Positions 55,226 to 64,000 of a DNA stretch of 64,000 bases are shown here, piece after piece. The position numbers and the translations under genes were made by a program. How positions within the stretch are numbered: the first letter of the stretch is position 1; each line of letters begins with the position of its first letter. The notes below the pieces were generated by a model. It saw only the letters and a program-made list of their open reading frames with translations. It had not been told where the DNA came from and did no database searches. The DNA is from Colwellia sp. Arc7-635 (GTDB taxonomy: Bacteria > Pseudomonadota > Gammaproteobacteria > Enterobacterales > Alteromonadaceae): assembly GCF_003971255.1 (NCBI RefSeq), contig NZ_CP034660.1:186001-250000 (forward strand), in the 5' to 3' direction.

Positions 55226-56548
55226 CTATTCAAGTTCAGAATGGCCAGCCCAAATATCAGCATTTATTGTGGTTTTCTTTTTACGCTTTTTCTTACCGGT
55301 GCCTTCAGGTTTGGCCATCGGCTTATTTTCAGCTATAAGTTCGGCAAGCAATGCTGCATTTTCAACTTCATCGACTTCGAAACCTTCCACTTGTTCGCGT
55401 TCAAGTCGAATTTTGTTCTTCTTCTCGATAACGCTAAAGTGATGATAATCTTCATAGTCGATTAACGATAAAGCTAAACCCACTTCACCAGCACGACCAC
55501 TTCGGCCAATACGGTGCATATAGTCTGATGGACTTCTGGGTAAGTTAAAGTTGATCACGACGGGCAGTTTTTCAATATCTAAACCACGGGCAGCAATATC
55601 GGTGGCTATTAACACCTCAATTTCGCCTGATTTGAATCCGTCAAGTACTCGGCTACGTTCGCCTTGGCCTTTATCGCCATGAAACACAGCGGCGGTAATC
55701 CCACGTTTAGCAAGCTTTTCAGCTAAATGTTCACAGTGGTGCTTAGCATTAACAAAAATCAGTGCTTGTCGCCATTGGTGTTGTTGAATTAAATACGCTA
55801 ACACCGCTGTTTTATCACCTTTGTTAACGGTAAATACACGCTGTACTAAGGTGCTAGCATCAGCGCTTTGTACTTGTATCTCAAACGGATTGTTCAATAA
55901 TTCTTGCGTTAATGATTTTACTTGCTCTGGAAATGTCGCTGAAAAAAGTAAGGTTTGTTTTTTCTTTGGTAATAAAGCTAACAACGCGGATAGTTCTTCG
56001 GTAAAGCCTAAACTTAGCATTCTATCGGCTTCATCAAGTACTAAGGTTGCTACTTTATCGAGTTTAATCGCATTGCTAGAAATTAAATCGAGTAATCGCC
56101 CGGGGGTTGCCACCAAAATATCGGTGCCACCACGTAATGCCAGCATTTGTGTGTTGGCCGAAACACCACCAAAAACCGCGACGGTTTTAATCTTGCCATT
56201 AAGGTGTGCCGCATACGACTTAACACTGTCAGCTACTTGCTTAGCAAGCTCGCGGGTAGGTACTAAAATTAGTCCGGTAACATAATTACCTTGGCTATTT
56301 TTACCCGCAGAGGCTTTTTTAGTTTCAAGTTGTTGCGACAATTGTTGTAAAAGTGGCAATGCAAAAGTGGCTGTTTTACCTGAACCTGTATTGGCCCCTG
56401 CAATTAAATCACGTCCGGCTAATACACTTGGAATAGCTTGCGCTTGAATGGGCGTTGGCTGTTGATATTCCAGTTCAGTTAAGCGAGCTAACAAAGGTGG
56501 AATAAGGCCAAGTTCTGTAAAGTTGGCTGGCGTTGCGACAGTGGTCAT
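55226..56548 (-). CDS. DEAD-box RNA helicase (RhlE-like)
   Basis: A 440-residue protein with the full DEAD-box set. The Q motif is FTELGLIPPLLARL/PTPIQAQAIP, and motif I is ANTGSGKT. Then come PTRELAKQV, TPGRLLD, motif II LDEADRML, motif III SATFP, RGLDIEKLPVVINF and motif VI HRIGRSGRAGEVG. The C-terminus is a Lys-rich tail (GKKKRKKK) that would bind RNA. Length and tail resemble RhlE/SrmB-type helicases in ribosome assembly or cold adaptation; I cannot decide which one. Confidence 0.92.
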   Translation of the reverse strand: MTTVATPANFTELGLIPPLLARLTELEYQQPTPIQAQAIPSVLAGRDLIAGANTGSGKTATFALPLLQQLSQQLETKKASAGKNSQGNYVTGLILVPTRELAKQVADSVKSYAAHLNGKIKTVAVFGGVSANTQMLALRGGTDILVATPGRLLDLISSNAIKLDKVATLVLDEADRMLSLGFTEELSALLALLPKKKQTLLFSATFPEQVKSLTQELLNNPFEIQVQSADASTLVQRVFTVNKGDKTAVLAYLIQQHQWRQALIFVNAKHHCEHLAEKLAKRGITAAVFHGDKGQGERSRVLDGFKSGEIEVLIATDIAARGLDIEKLPVVINFNLPRSPSDYMHRIGRSGRAGEVGLALSLIDYEDYHHFSVIEKKNKIRLEREQVEGFEVDEVENAALLAELIAENKPMAKPEGTGKKKRKKKTTINADIWAGHSELE

Positions 56549-56882
56549 TAATATAAATGGCTCAAAACAAAAATAAGAACCGACTATTTTAACTCATTTA
56601 TGTCCTGTGCGGTTAGTGAAATCGTTTAAAATTTGTCTTAACGATATACAATCCGATTCAAGGCAGCTGTAGTGCGATATTTATACCAATTCTATAATAA
56701 GCTGCATTGAAGGTTTTGAGTCTCAGTGGTATTATTCAGGTGAAATAATGAGTGACCCGCTGTTAGCAGTAAATATTGAAGGTGCTATTGATGTACTTAA
56801 TATTTTCATCTTATCTGAGAAGAGAAAGCGACTTAACTTTTCAACTTACCCATCTATTTGAGTTCTAAATAATTAAACCCTT
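56549..56882. other. intergenic region between two divergent helicase genes
   Basis: The 334 bases contain the promoters of both helicase genes and a possible short gene at 56748-56861. The segment TTTATACCAATTCTATAATA near 56680 looks like the edge of a dispersed repeat, but I found no second copy or opposite end within the window. Confidence 0.35.
56748..56861 (+). CDS. possible 37-residue leader ORF before the SNF2 helicase gene
   Basis: An open frame of 37 codons begins at ATG 56748 with AGGTGA five bases upstream and ends 21 bases before the helicase start. The sequence starts MSDPLLAVNIEGAIDVLNIF and has a basic patch KRKR. The helicase ATG itself has no clear ribosome binding site, so translation of this frame could feed ribosomes to it. 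It may equally be chance or part of a decayed repeat. Confidence 0.25.
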   Translation: MSDPLLAVNIEGAIDVLNIFILSEKRKRLNFSTYPSI

Positions 56883-59800
56883 ATGGCTAAAAACACGTTT
56901 ACACCTGAATTACTCGAACAACACTTTAGCAAAAATGAATGGAAAAAAGGCTCGAGAATTTTTCAAGCTAATGGCATTAAAACTTGCGCCCTTGATGACG
57001 AAACAATTCGAGGTGTAGTTTTTAGTGAGCGCTCTCGCGAAGTTAGCTATTTAACTCGTTTAGTGTTTGATGGTAAGTTTGATGATATTTCCAGCTACTG
57101 TGACTGTTATGTCGGTCGTGACTGTAAACACGGTGCCGCTTTAGCGCAATGCTTTATTGGTGAACATTTTGATCAAAGTAATACTGCCTCATCTGAAAAA
57201 GTGATTGATAAATGGTTGAGCCGTTTTCAAGCTCAGCCTAGCCGGTATCAGTCCAATAGCCAACAAAAGGGGTTGTTGTATTTTTTAAAACCTAATAGTT
57301 ATAACGAGGACGATTATTATACTTTAGGTATTAAGTCAGCTAGAGCAAAGAACAGCGGTGGCTGGAGTCATGCACTGAGTGGTGAACATACTGCGAGCAC
57401 TTTAATTAATAGTGCCTATGCCACTAACGAAGATGTAAACGTACTTACTGAACTTATGCGCACCAACCAGTTCGGCGATAATATTAAGTATTTTGACTTG
57501 TTTGAACGCATTATTAAGACCAACCGCTGCTTTTGGCATACAAATTATGACCTAAATGAAGCGATGACTTTAGGTGAGCCATTAGAAGCGCAATGGCAAT
57601 GGTTGGCATTGGGTAATCAATTACATACTCTGCAGCTTATTTTTAAAGAGTCTTCAAGTAGCATTATCATTATTAAAGCGCAGCCGCTTTGTTATTACGA
57701 TGAAGAAAAAAACTGCTTCGGACAAATCAATACCAATACACAATGTAATTTTGAAGCTGACTTGCTCAATTCTCCTGTCTTTGAAGAAGACAAATTACCT
57801 TGGATCATGAGTAAGTTGTCTATGTCGTTAGGTGAAGCTGTACAGCGTTTACCTAAGCCAAAAACAGAATTCTCGCAAGAGTTAACAAAACCAGAAGTAT
57901 ATTTACATTTTTCTACCCCGGCAGAAGCTAACCCTCAAACGGGTACCGTGCGAGTTAACTTTTCTTACCGTGGCACTTTAGTGAACCCACATAATGAGAG
58001 TTTGACCGTATCGCCAGCAAATTTGACTGATAGCAAAGTAAAACTGTATAGAGATTTAGCCTTTGAGCAAACGGTAATTGATAAACTAACGACCTTAAAG
58101 TTTAGCGCGCAGCCTAAGCCTAAACGTTACACTTTTACCAACGAAGACTATTTGAATAAAGATAAAACACCTAAATATACTATGTTGATGCAAGGACGTT
58201 ATTGTTGGCATCATTTTTTGCATCAAGAACTGCAAGTGCTACAAGAGTTAGATTGGCATATTAGCTTTACTGATGATTTTTACTACAAAGCACTCGCTAC
58301 TGACAGCGTATTTGACGCTGAAGTTATTGAAACCGATGATCACGACTTTTTCTCATTAGGATTAAACTTAACCATTGATGGGAAAAAAATGCCGGCGTTT
58401 CCTATTTTGCTTGGTGCCATTGAACAGTTACCAAGGTCAGTACTTGTTGATCGTGATAAAGAGCAACTGATTGCGCCTGATGCACCGATTTATGTTGATT
58501 TAGAAAATGGCGATTTTGTCGCTTTGCGCTATCAAAGTGTGCAACCAATATTAAAACAATTTATTGAATTGTTTATGCCAAATGCTTTGAATAACGATGG
58601 CACTTTAGAATTGTCGCGTTTTCAAGGGCATCAAACATTGTCGATGTTAGACGACCAAGGATTAATCGCAACAGGTACAGACAAGTTAAGAGCATTAGCT
58701 GATAAGTTAAGAGACTTCCAACAGGTTACCACTGTGCCAGTACCTGAAGGTTTGAATGCAACCCTAAGAACCTATCAGCACCAAGGACTCAACTGGTTAC
58801 AGTTTTTACGAGAGTACCAATTAAACGGTATTCTGGCTGATGACATGGGCTTGGGTAAAACTATTCAAACTTTGGCGCATTTATTAATTGAAAAGCAGCA
58901 AGGTCGACTGAACAAACCGGTATTAATTGTTGCCCCGACCAGTGTTATTTTTAACTGGGCCAATGAAATAGAAAAATTCACCCCTGAGCTTTCTTATCAG
59001 GTATTGCACGGCGGTAAACGTCAACAGTACTTTGATTGCTTTGAACAAGGTGAGGGTGATGAAAATCACGTTGATATTATTATTACTAGTTATGCGTTAA
59101 TCACTAAAGATTTAGATCTTTATCGTGAACAACAGTTTTATTATCTTATTCTTGATGAAGCGCATTATATAAAAAACACCAAAACTAAGTTATACCAAGC
59201 GTTTTTGTTGCTCAAAGCAGAGCATAAATTATGTTTGACCGGTACGCCTATGGAAAACCATTTAGGTGAGTTTTGGGCACAGTTTAACTTTTTACTGCCC
59301 GGCTTTTTAGGCGGACAAAGACAATTTACTAAACTCTTTAGAACACCGATAGAAAAACACGGTGAGCAAGAGCGTAAGCAGTTATTAAATCAACGTATTA
59401 AACCGTTTATTTTACGCAGAACTAAAGACAAAATTGCCACTGAGTTACCATCTAAAACTGAAATTATTCAAACCTTGCGTATCGAAGGTAAACAAGCTGA
59501 GTTGTATGAATCAGTGCGTTTAGCAATGGACAGCCGTTTAAAAGATATTATTGCCGATAAAGGCTTAAAACGTAGCCAAATAGAAGTATTGGATGCGTTA
59601 TTGAAGCTTCGACAAGTATGTAATCACCCTAAGTTGTTATCGCTCGAAGGCGCTAAAAAAGTTAATCAGTCTGCTAAACTCGATTACTTAATGGAAACGC
59701 TACCTGAACAGATTGCTGAAGGACGGAAAATACTGATATTTTCACAGTTCACCAGCATGCTTGCCTTGATAGAAGAGGAATTGGTGGCTGAGGGGATTGG

Positions 59801-60185
59801 TTTTGTTAAATTAACCGGTTCTACCACTAAGCGCCAAGAAGTTGTTGATAAGTTTCAAGAAGGTGAGGTGCCGGTATTTTTAATTAGTTTACGTGCAGGT
59901 GGTGTTGGTTTGAACTTAACAGCGGCCGACACGGTTATTCACTTTGACCCTTGGTGGAACCCAGCAGTAGAGAACCAAGCTACCGACAGGGCTTATCGTA
60001 TCGGGCAAGACAAACCTGTTTTTGTTTATAAGTATATTATTGAAAATTCAATAGAAGAGAAAATTTTGAAGATTCAACAAAACAAAGCAGACTTAGCAAA
60101 AGCCTTGTTATCAGAAGAAGTTAGCGATAATAAACTTAGTTTAACTGATGATATTTTAAGCTCGCTATTGGCGCCAATGAGTTAG
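56883..60185 (+). CDS. SWIM zinc-finger SNF2 family helicase
   Basis: An 1100-residue protein. A SWIM finger sits at the N-terminus (C73-x-C75, C81-x-H83). A long middle region of about 500 residues is poorly conserved. The SNF2 ATPase (about 630-1080) then shows ILADDMGLGKTIQT (Walker A-like motif I), LDEAHYIKN (motif II), LTGTPMENHLGEFW, then KILIFSQFTSML, LISLRAGGVGLNL and ATDRAYRIGQ (motif VI). Such proteins move along DNA or remodel protein-DNA complexes; the bacterial role is not settled. A terminator follows. Confidence 0.9.
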   Translation: MAKNTFTPELLEQHFSKNEWKKGSRIFQANGIKTCALDDETIRGVVFSERSREVSYLTRLVFDGKFDDISSYCDCYVGRDCKHGAALAQCFIGEHFDQSNTASSEKVIDKWLSRFQAQPSRYQSNSQQKGLLYFLKPNSYNEDDYYTLGIKSARAKNSGGWSHALSGEHTASTLINSAYATNEDVNVLTELMRTNQFGDNIKYFDLFERIIKTNRCFWHTNYDLNEAMTLGEPLEAQWQWLALGNQLHTLQLIFKESSSSIIIIKAQPLCYYDEEKNCFGQINTNTQCNFEADLLNSPVFEEDKLPWIMSKLSMSLGEAVQRLPKPKTEFSQELTKPEVYLHFSTPAEANPQTGTVRVNFSYRGTLVNPHNESLTVSPANLTDSKVKLYRDLAFEQTVIDKLTTLKFSAQPKPKRYTFTNEDYLNKDKTPKYTMLMQGRYCWHHFLHQELQVLQELDWHISFTDDFYYKALATDSVFDAEVIETDDHDFFSLGLNLTIDGKKMPAFPILLGAIEQLPRSVLVDRDKEQLIAPDAPIYVDLENGDFVALRYQSVQPILKQFIELFMPNALNNDGTLELSRFQGHQTLSMLDDQGLIATGTDKLRALADKLRDFQQVTTVPVPEGLNATLRTYQHQGLNWLQFLREYQLNGILADDMGLGKTIQTLAHLLIEKQQGRLNKPVLIVAPTSVIFNWANEIEKFTPELSYQVLHGGKRQQYFDCFEQGEGDENHVDIIITSYALITKDLDLYREQQFYYLILDEAHYIKNTKTKLYQAFLLLKAEHKLCLTGTPMENHLGEFWAQFNFLLPGFLGGQRQFTKLFRTPIEKHGEQERKQLLNQRIKPFILRRTKDKIATELPSKTEIIQTLRIEGKQAELYESVRLAMDSRLKDIIADKGLKRSQIEVLDALLKLRQVCNHPKLLSLEGAKKVNQSAKLDYLMETLPEQIAEGRKILIFSQFTSMLALIEEELVAEGIGFVKLTGSTTKRQEVVDKFQEGEVPVFLISLRAGGVGLNLTAADTVIHFDPWWNPAVENQATDRAYRIGQDKPVFVYKYIIENSIEEKILKIQQNKADLAKALLSEEVSDNKLSLTDDILSSLLAPMS

Positions 60186-60200
60186 TTTTTATATCTGTAG

Positions 60201-60236
60201 AGCGTTAGTCATCTATCACTGACTAACGCTTATTAA
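60201..60236 (+). terminator. terminator after the SNF2 helicase gene
   Basis: AGCGTTAGTCA (60201-60211) and TGACTAACGCT (60220-60230) are perfect complements with an eight-base loop, followed by TATTAAATTTT. The stem is strong and the tail moderate. Confidence 0.7.
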
Positions 60237-60355
60237 ATTTTGACCTCTGCACTACCATCAGCAAGCGAATAAAATAGCTTCGTACTCAAAATCAAAAATC
60301 AAAAACTTCATCTCAATTGCTATTAACCATCACCGCAATGGTTATCTACTCACTC

Positions 60356-60961
60356 TTAATTGAGCAGTGATAGATATTTGATACCTGTAGGTGAGTGTAG
60401 CCAGATCACAAGTCCTAGGTTAATCATGACGGTAGCCCAAAAAACACGTCTAAATGCCAGTTTTGAAGATTTGTGACGTAGGTATTGTTGTGCCAATGCC
60501 GCCCCTGGCCAACCACCCGCTAAGGCAAGTAGGTGCAAGGTGCTTTCGGGCGTGCGCCAAACTTCGCGCTGTGCTTTAGATTTATCGGTCGCATAAATGA
60601 CGAAAGTTAAAGTACTTAAGCCGAAATATATCGCCATTAATTTCACTGGCGAATAACCAAGGTAAAACGAAGAGACAATGGTGGCTAAAAATGTGACAGC
60701 TAAATAAATTGAAAATTTATTAATTTGTTTGTTATTTGATTGCTTCAAACTTTCACCCGAGAAAGTGGCATCGCAAGCGCAGTATCTACCGTCTCTATCC
60801 TTGGTGATTGAAAAAGTAATCATGTCATTAACTTGCGGTATTCTTTTTTTATTTGCAAAGGCGGTTTTATGAATAAAAACATCGCTTCCACCGCTATTAG
60901 GTGCAATAAAGCCAAAAGCTTTATCAGCACGCCATTGAGTCAACTTCCCTTTTAAGCGCAT
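60356..60961 (-). CDS. cold-shock domain fused to DUF1294 membrane domain
   Basis: A 201-residue protein. Residues 1-65 form a cold-shock domain (KGKLTQWRADKAFGFIAP and DVFIHKTAF, the two RNA-binding motifs). The rest is a DUF1294 membrane domain with about four helices and the conserved DKSKAQREVWRTPESTLHLL, LAGGWPGAALAQQYLRHK. GGAG lies eight bases before the ATG. A nucleic-acid-binding domain on the cytoplasmic face of a membrane protein is the expected topology. This fusion is known in marine gammaproteobacteria but has no assigned role. Confidence 0.88.
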   Translation of the reverse strand: MRLKGKLTQWRADKAFGFIAPNSGGSDVFIHKTAFANKKRIPQVNDMITFSITKDRDGRYCACDATFSGESLKQSNNKQINKFSIYLAVTFLATIVSSFYLGYSPVKLMAIYFGLSTLTFVIYATDKSKAQREVWRTPESTLHLLALAGGWPGAALAQQYLRHKSSKLAFRRVFWATVMINLGLVIWLHSPTGIKYLSLLN

Positions 60962-61346
60962 TATTGTGCTCCTTTGTCGCTATATCTTCCATGATGAACT
61001 GATTACCCATTTGAATGCTTAATATTCTTTTTTGTGGGAGGCAGTATAAACGCCGTTGCGCTTATTACTACTATCAACAACAGGTTAATCAGGCGAATTA
61101 CAATGTATTGTAATTGACTTATTTAATACAGTTTTTAATCTATAACCATATGATGATTGTTTATGATTAAATTTTATTAAACAATAGTTTATATTTAATG
61201 TAATTAACGATCGACTATCTCACAACATGAAATAAAATACCATAAAGACAGACCAGGTTTTTAGTGCCATACATGTGGAATTATCATTTTTATGGCTAAT
61301 TATTTAATTAGCTTACTAGCGTAGTATTTATGATTGTCATACCATA
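60962..61346. other. AT-rich intergenic region
   Basis: The 385 bases between the cold-shock/DUF1294 gene and the exported unknown protein are very AT-rich and serve two divergent promoters. I see no gene, repeat or recognisable operator. Confidence 0.4.
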
Positions 61347-62498
61347 GTGTCACGTTCACTTTTTCGATTATCTTTTATGCGTCTTTGCTTGGCTTTTCTT
61401 ATTTTTATTGCCGTAACACCTTATTGTGCAGCGCAAACCGCGCCGTTGTTTTTTAATCTTGATAAAACACCTGAACTGGGAAAAATGGCTGATTTTAAAG
61501 CCAGTGCTTTGTGTAATGTCGCTGAGCAAACAAAGCACTATTTAACTGAATTTTCAGCAGATAAATTTGCCGTACATACAGGTAAAGTATTTGATGACAG
61601 TGTTACGTTAGACCGCGTGGCGCAAACGTTAGCGTTTATCTGTAAAACCTATCGAGAAGATGTACGCGCACAACGCCAAAGTCGTTTGCATGATAAGACG
61701 TTTCTTATTAAAAACTTCGCTTTCTATCGCTGGACACCCGATATTGCAACCGCACGGAAAATAGCAATAAAAAGTACAAATGCACGAAAAACTAGCATGC
61801 TTAATGCTATTCCTAATAAGCAAATATTTTTAACTAAGTATTACACTAAACTACTGACTGCGAGTGATGTTAAAACAAGTGTCTATAATCAGGCACTTTA
61901 TGCGTTACCTAACGACGAAGTAGGGCTGACGTTAGCACAAGCGGATAAAAATACCGCATTGACTCGCCATCAGTACACCCGCCAAGAAATTATTGCTGGC
62001 GTTTTAGAGGAAAAAAAATTAGCTAAAGCACTTATCTGGCTAACAGAAGAAGCATTACACGATGTGTTGTTACAAGGCACTGGTGTCGTTGATGTTAACG
62101 GCGTACGACGCTATTTTAATGTCCATCGTAATAACGGAATAGCTTATGACTATGCGATTGGTAAGCGTGAGCAAGCACGCTATTGGTATTTTTCTGAAGT
62201 ACCTAGCATTATGGGTTATGGCGAAACACTGGACAGTAAAATAGCCCTGACACCACAAGTTTCTTTTGCCGGTAATGTTGCCGAACTTGGTTTAGGTAAG
62301 CTTTTTATGGTCAGCTATGAACAAGCAGACGAACAAATATCACGTTTGGGCGTACTTGCTGATCAAGGCGGAGCATTCGACGAGAATTTATTTCAGTTAG
62401 ATTTATTAGTCGACAGCTATTATGGTTGGCAAGATTACCACCAAGCAAATAAAAATTTACCTGATTACGCTAGTGCGTGGCTAATGCTAATAAAGTAA
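61347..62498 (+). CDS. exported protein with possible MltA-like region
   Basis: A 383-residue protein from GTG 61347, or 373 residues from ATG 61377, which starts directly at a signal peptide (cleavage after YCAA). Neither start has a good ribosome binding site. The C-terminal third contains HDVLLQGTGVVDVNGVRRYF and YWYFSEVPSIMGYG, which remind me of the double-psi-barrel part of MltA-type lytic transglycosylases (VQGSG, then a page of sugar-binding residues). The likeness is weak. The N-terminal half is helical with two Cys. A periplasmic peptidoglycan enzyme is possible but unproven. Confidence 0.6.
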   Translation: MSRSLFRLSFMRLCLAFLIFIAVTPYCAAQTAPLFFNLDKTPELGKMADFKASALCNVAEQTKHYLTEFSADKFAVHTGKVFDDSVTLDRVAQTLAFICKTYREDVRAQRQSRLHDKTFLIKNFAFYRWTPDIATARKIAIKSTNARKTSMLNAIPNKQIFLTKYYTKLLTASDVKTSVYNQALYALPNDEVGLTLAQADKNTALTRHQYTRQEIIAGVLEEKKLAKALIWLTEEALHDVLLQGTGVVDVNGVRRYFNVHRNNGIAYDYAIGKREQARYWYFSEVPSIMGYGETLDSKIALTPQVSFAGNVAELGLGKLFMVSYEQADEQISRLGVLADQGGAFDENLFQLDLLVDSYYGWQDYHQANKNLPDYASAWLMLIK

Positions 62499-62506
62499 TT
62501 ATATTA

Positions 62507-62558
62507 CAGTTAAGGTCTTCAATTAATGCTCAGCAATATTAGCTGCAGACTTTAACTG
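62507..62558. repeat. inverted repeat between convergent genes
   Basis: CAGTTAAGGTCT (62507-62518) and AGACTTTAACTG (62547-62558) are complementary with one mismatch around a 28-base loop. No T-run follows. It may mark the ends of the two convergent transcripts. Confidence 0.45.
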
Positions 62559-62655
62559 GTTAGGTAAGAGGGTAAACATTGGCTTGATAAGATAATTAAT
62601 TGCAGGATTCATTCCCAAACCCATCATAGCGTCAATCATAGAATCAATGAAAGGG

Positions 62656-64000
62656 TTAAGCGACCTTACTACAAATATTATCGTTTGCTTTTATTTTACG
62701 GACACTATTTTCTGCTGGCTGATAGTCGAGCGGAGCAGCAATCAACAGTTCGCGAATCTTTGCTTCATCCTCTTCACGCATGGCTTCTTTGAGTTGTTCT
62801 ATTATTACGTCAACAGCACTGTAATGTAATGAGCGTTCGTTAGCCGTTAGAATGCGTTGATGCTGAGTTTTTTCAGCGTTATTACCAATCAATAATTCTT
62901 CGTAAAGCTTTTCACCAGGACGTAAGCCGCTGTAATGTATTTCAATATCGCCATTCGGGGTATTTTCATCTTTAATTGTTAAGCCCATCAAATGAGTCAT
63001 TTTATAAGCTAAATCGACGATCTTAACGGGGTTACCCATATCTAATACAAAAACATCGCCGCCTGTCCCCATTGCACCAGCTTGAATGACTAGCTGTGCA
63101 GCTTCTGGAATGGTCATGAAGTAGCGAATAATATCTGGATGGGTAATAGTAATAGGACCGCCACGCTTAATTTGTTTTTTAAATAACGGCACAACTGAGC
63201 CTGATGAACCCAAAACATTACCAAAACGCACCATAACAAAACGGGTGTTGTGATCTTTTTTTGCAAAACCTTGTAAAACTAATTCTGCCAAACGTTTGGT
63301 AGCACCCATAACATTGGTTGGTCTTACCGCTTTGTCGGTGGAAATAAGGACAAAGGTTTCTACCTGACAGTAAATGGCGGCTTGAGCGATTTCATAGGTA
63401 CCTAAGACGTTATTGGTGACACCTGCAATAACGTTGTTTTCCACCATAGGAACATGTTTGTAGGCGGCTGCATGATAAATAGTTTGCACGTTGTGCTTGC
63501 TAAAAATATGACGCATTAGCATGCCATTTTGTACATTACCAATTAAGGGTTCAACATGAAGGTTATTACTGCTTTCGCTTAGTATTTCACTAAGCTCTTG
63601 GTGAATCTCGTAAAGTAGCGCTTCACTTACATCGAGTAAAATGAGCTCTTTAGGCTTATTCAAAACAATTTGTCGACAGAGTTCCTTGCCGATTGAACCG
63701 CCTGCCCCTGAGACCATAACAATCTTATCAGTAATATTTGCACTGAGTAATTCAGCAATCGGTTGAACTGGCTTACGACCCAATAATTCATCGACAGACA
63801 CTTCTCGCAATTCATCAATGGTGCGCTTACCAGAAACAATATCTGACATTCCGGGTACGATTAATAGTTCAAGTGCATGGGGTTCTATATGCGCGACAAT
63901 CTGCTTTAAGCGAATAGGATCAACTTTTGGTATTGCGATTAATACTTTGAATTGACCATGCTTTTTTACTAACTGCGTAATATGTAGTGGCGAGTAAATC
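62656..64000 (-). CDS. WbpM/CapD-type nucleotide-sugar dehydratase (5' end outside the window)
   Basis: The frame is open to the window edge, so the gene is cut at its 5' side; the ATG at 63849 is internal. About 448 residues are visible. The tail of the N-terminal regulatory domain (VLIAIPKVDPIRLKQIV and LIVPGMSDIVSGKRTIDEL) is joined to a short-chain dehydrogenase domain. That domain has VSGAGGSIGKELCRQI (NAD binding) and STDKAVRPTNVMGATKR, in which Met replaces the usual catalytic Tyr as known in the WbpM/FlaA1 group. These enzymes make 4-keto-6-deoxy UDP-sugars for O-antigen or capsule. Upstream membrane helices are expected beyond 64000. Confidence 0.9.
   Translation of the reverse strand, partial: IYSPLHITQLVKKHGQFKVLIAIPKVDPIRLKQIVAHIEPHALELLIVPGMSDIVSGKRTIDELREVSVDELLGRKPVQPIAELLSANITDKIVMVSGAGGSIGKELCRQIVLNKPKELILLDVSEALLYEIHQELSEILSESSNNLHVEPLIGNVQNGMLMRHIFSKHNVQTIYHAAAYKHVPMVENNVIAGVTNNVLGTYEIAQAAIYCQVETFVLISTDKAVRPTNVMGATKRLAELVLQGFAKKDHNTRFVMVRFGNVLGSSGSVVPLFKKQIKRGGPITITHPDIIRYFMTIPEAAQLVIQAGAMGTGGDVFVLDMGNPVKIVDLAYKMTHLMGLTIKDENTPNGDIEIHYSGLRPGEKLYEELLIGNNAEKTQHQRILTANERSLHYSAVDVIIEQLKEAMREEDEAKIRELLIAAPLDYQPAENSVRKIKANDNICSKVA

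Noticed and set aside
55154-55465. A 103-codon plus-strand frame over the helicase gene end
   Set aside because: It runs antisense to the conserved helicase C-terminus, and its sequence looks like translated antisense.
1-64000. tRNA, rRNA, CRISPR arrays, integrases, phage genes and restriction or defence systems
   Set aside because: I looked for their motifs on both strands and found none that could be supported.

Overview
The window is a stretch of AT-rich chromosome from a marine gammaproteobacterium. The gene content suggests the Alteromonadales, most likely a Colwellia/Thalassotalea-like member of the Colwelliaceae. The basis is the family-level look of NfuA, AhpC/AhpF/OxyR, RNase PH/PyrE, LexA, BioH/ComF and the cytochrome oxidase cluster; no 16S or database search was possible. 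No tRNA, rRNA, CRISPR array, prophage or intact insertion sequence was recognised. One MITE-like palindromic repeat is present at 2191-2456.

Layout. 1-4.5 kb: a DUF2145-type exported protein, an exported endonuclease/exonuclease/phosphatase-fold protein, the MITE-like element, and a compact tonB-ECF sigma-tonB trio whose last member has an anti-sigma-like cytoplasmic tail. 4.5-7.6 kb (minus strand): a CBS-pair protein and an ABC-2 exporter pair. 7.8-16 kb (minus): a copper/silver efflux operon made of a Met/Cys-rich small protein, CusC-, CusB- and CusA-like proteins and two PepSY membrane proteins. 16.2-19 kb: an unknown protein, a sodium/glutamate symporter split into two overlapping genes, and three related small-RNA-like units. 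Each unit has a GAACTW-N16-TCNNA promoter and its own terminator. 19-22.6 kb: ahpC, ahpF and convergent oxyR, with perfect OxyR-type boxes before ahpC and over the oxyR start. 23-26 kb: an HBM-type chemoreceptor, then lexA with two SOS boxes.

26.3-35.6 kb: a complete aa3-type cytochrome c oxidase locus, coxB (with two fused cytochrome c domains), coxA, cox11, coxC, surf1, a small thioredoxin-like protein, ctaA, ctaB and sco, with an opposing DUF2909 gene. An FNR/ANR-like and a Fur-like box lie in the long leader region. 35.8-45 kb: a polysaccharide deacetylase, a MATE transporter, nfuA, an M14 carboxypeptidase, comF/bioH, and a pair formed by a small flagellar-rod-like protein and a metalloprotease-like protein. 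45-51.6 kb: rph-pyrE and yicC, separated by an inserted thioredoxin/Tat-subunit/GMC dehydrogenase cluster, then yceH.

51.7-64 kb: a small unknown protein, an M50 site-2-type protease, a glycerophosphodiesterase lipoprotein, a DEAD-box helicase, a SWIM-SNF2 helicase, a cold-shock/DUF1294 fusion, an exported MltA-like unknown, and the 3' part of a WbpM/CapD-type nucleotide-sugar dehydratase that runs off the window.

The most unusual signals are the family of three terminator-ended small transcripts with identical ECF/RpoE-type promoter geometry (16.8-19 kb), the tonB-sigma-tonB(anti-sigma-like) trio, the two-piece GltS with an A-AAA-TGA junction, and a CusB whose CusF-like domain appears to have lost its copper ligands next to an in-frame hexanucleotide repeat encoding Met-Asp.
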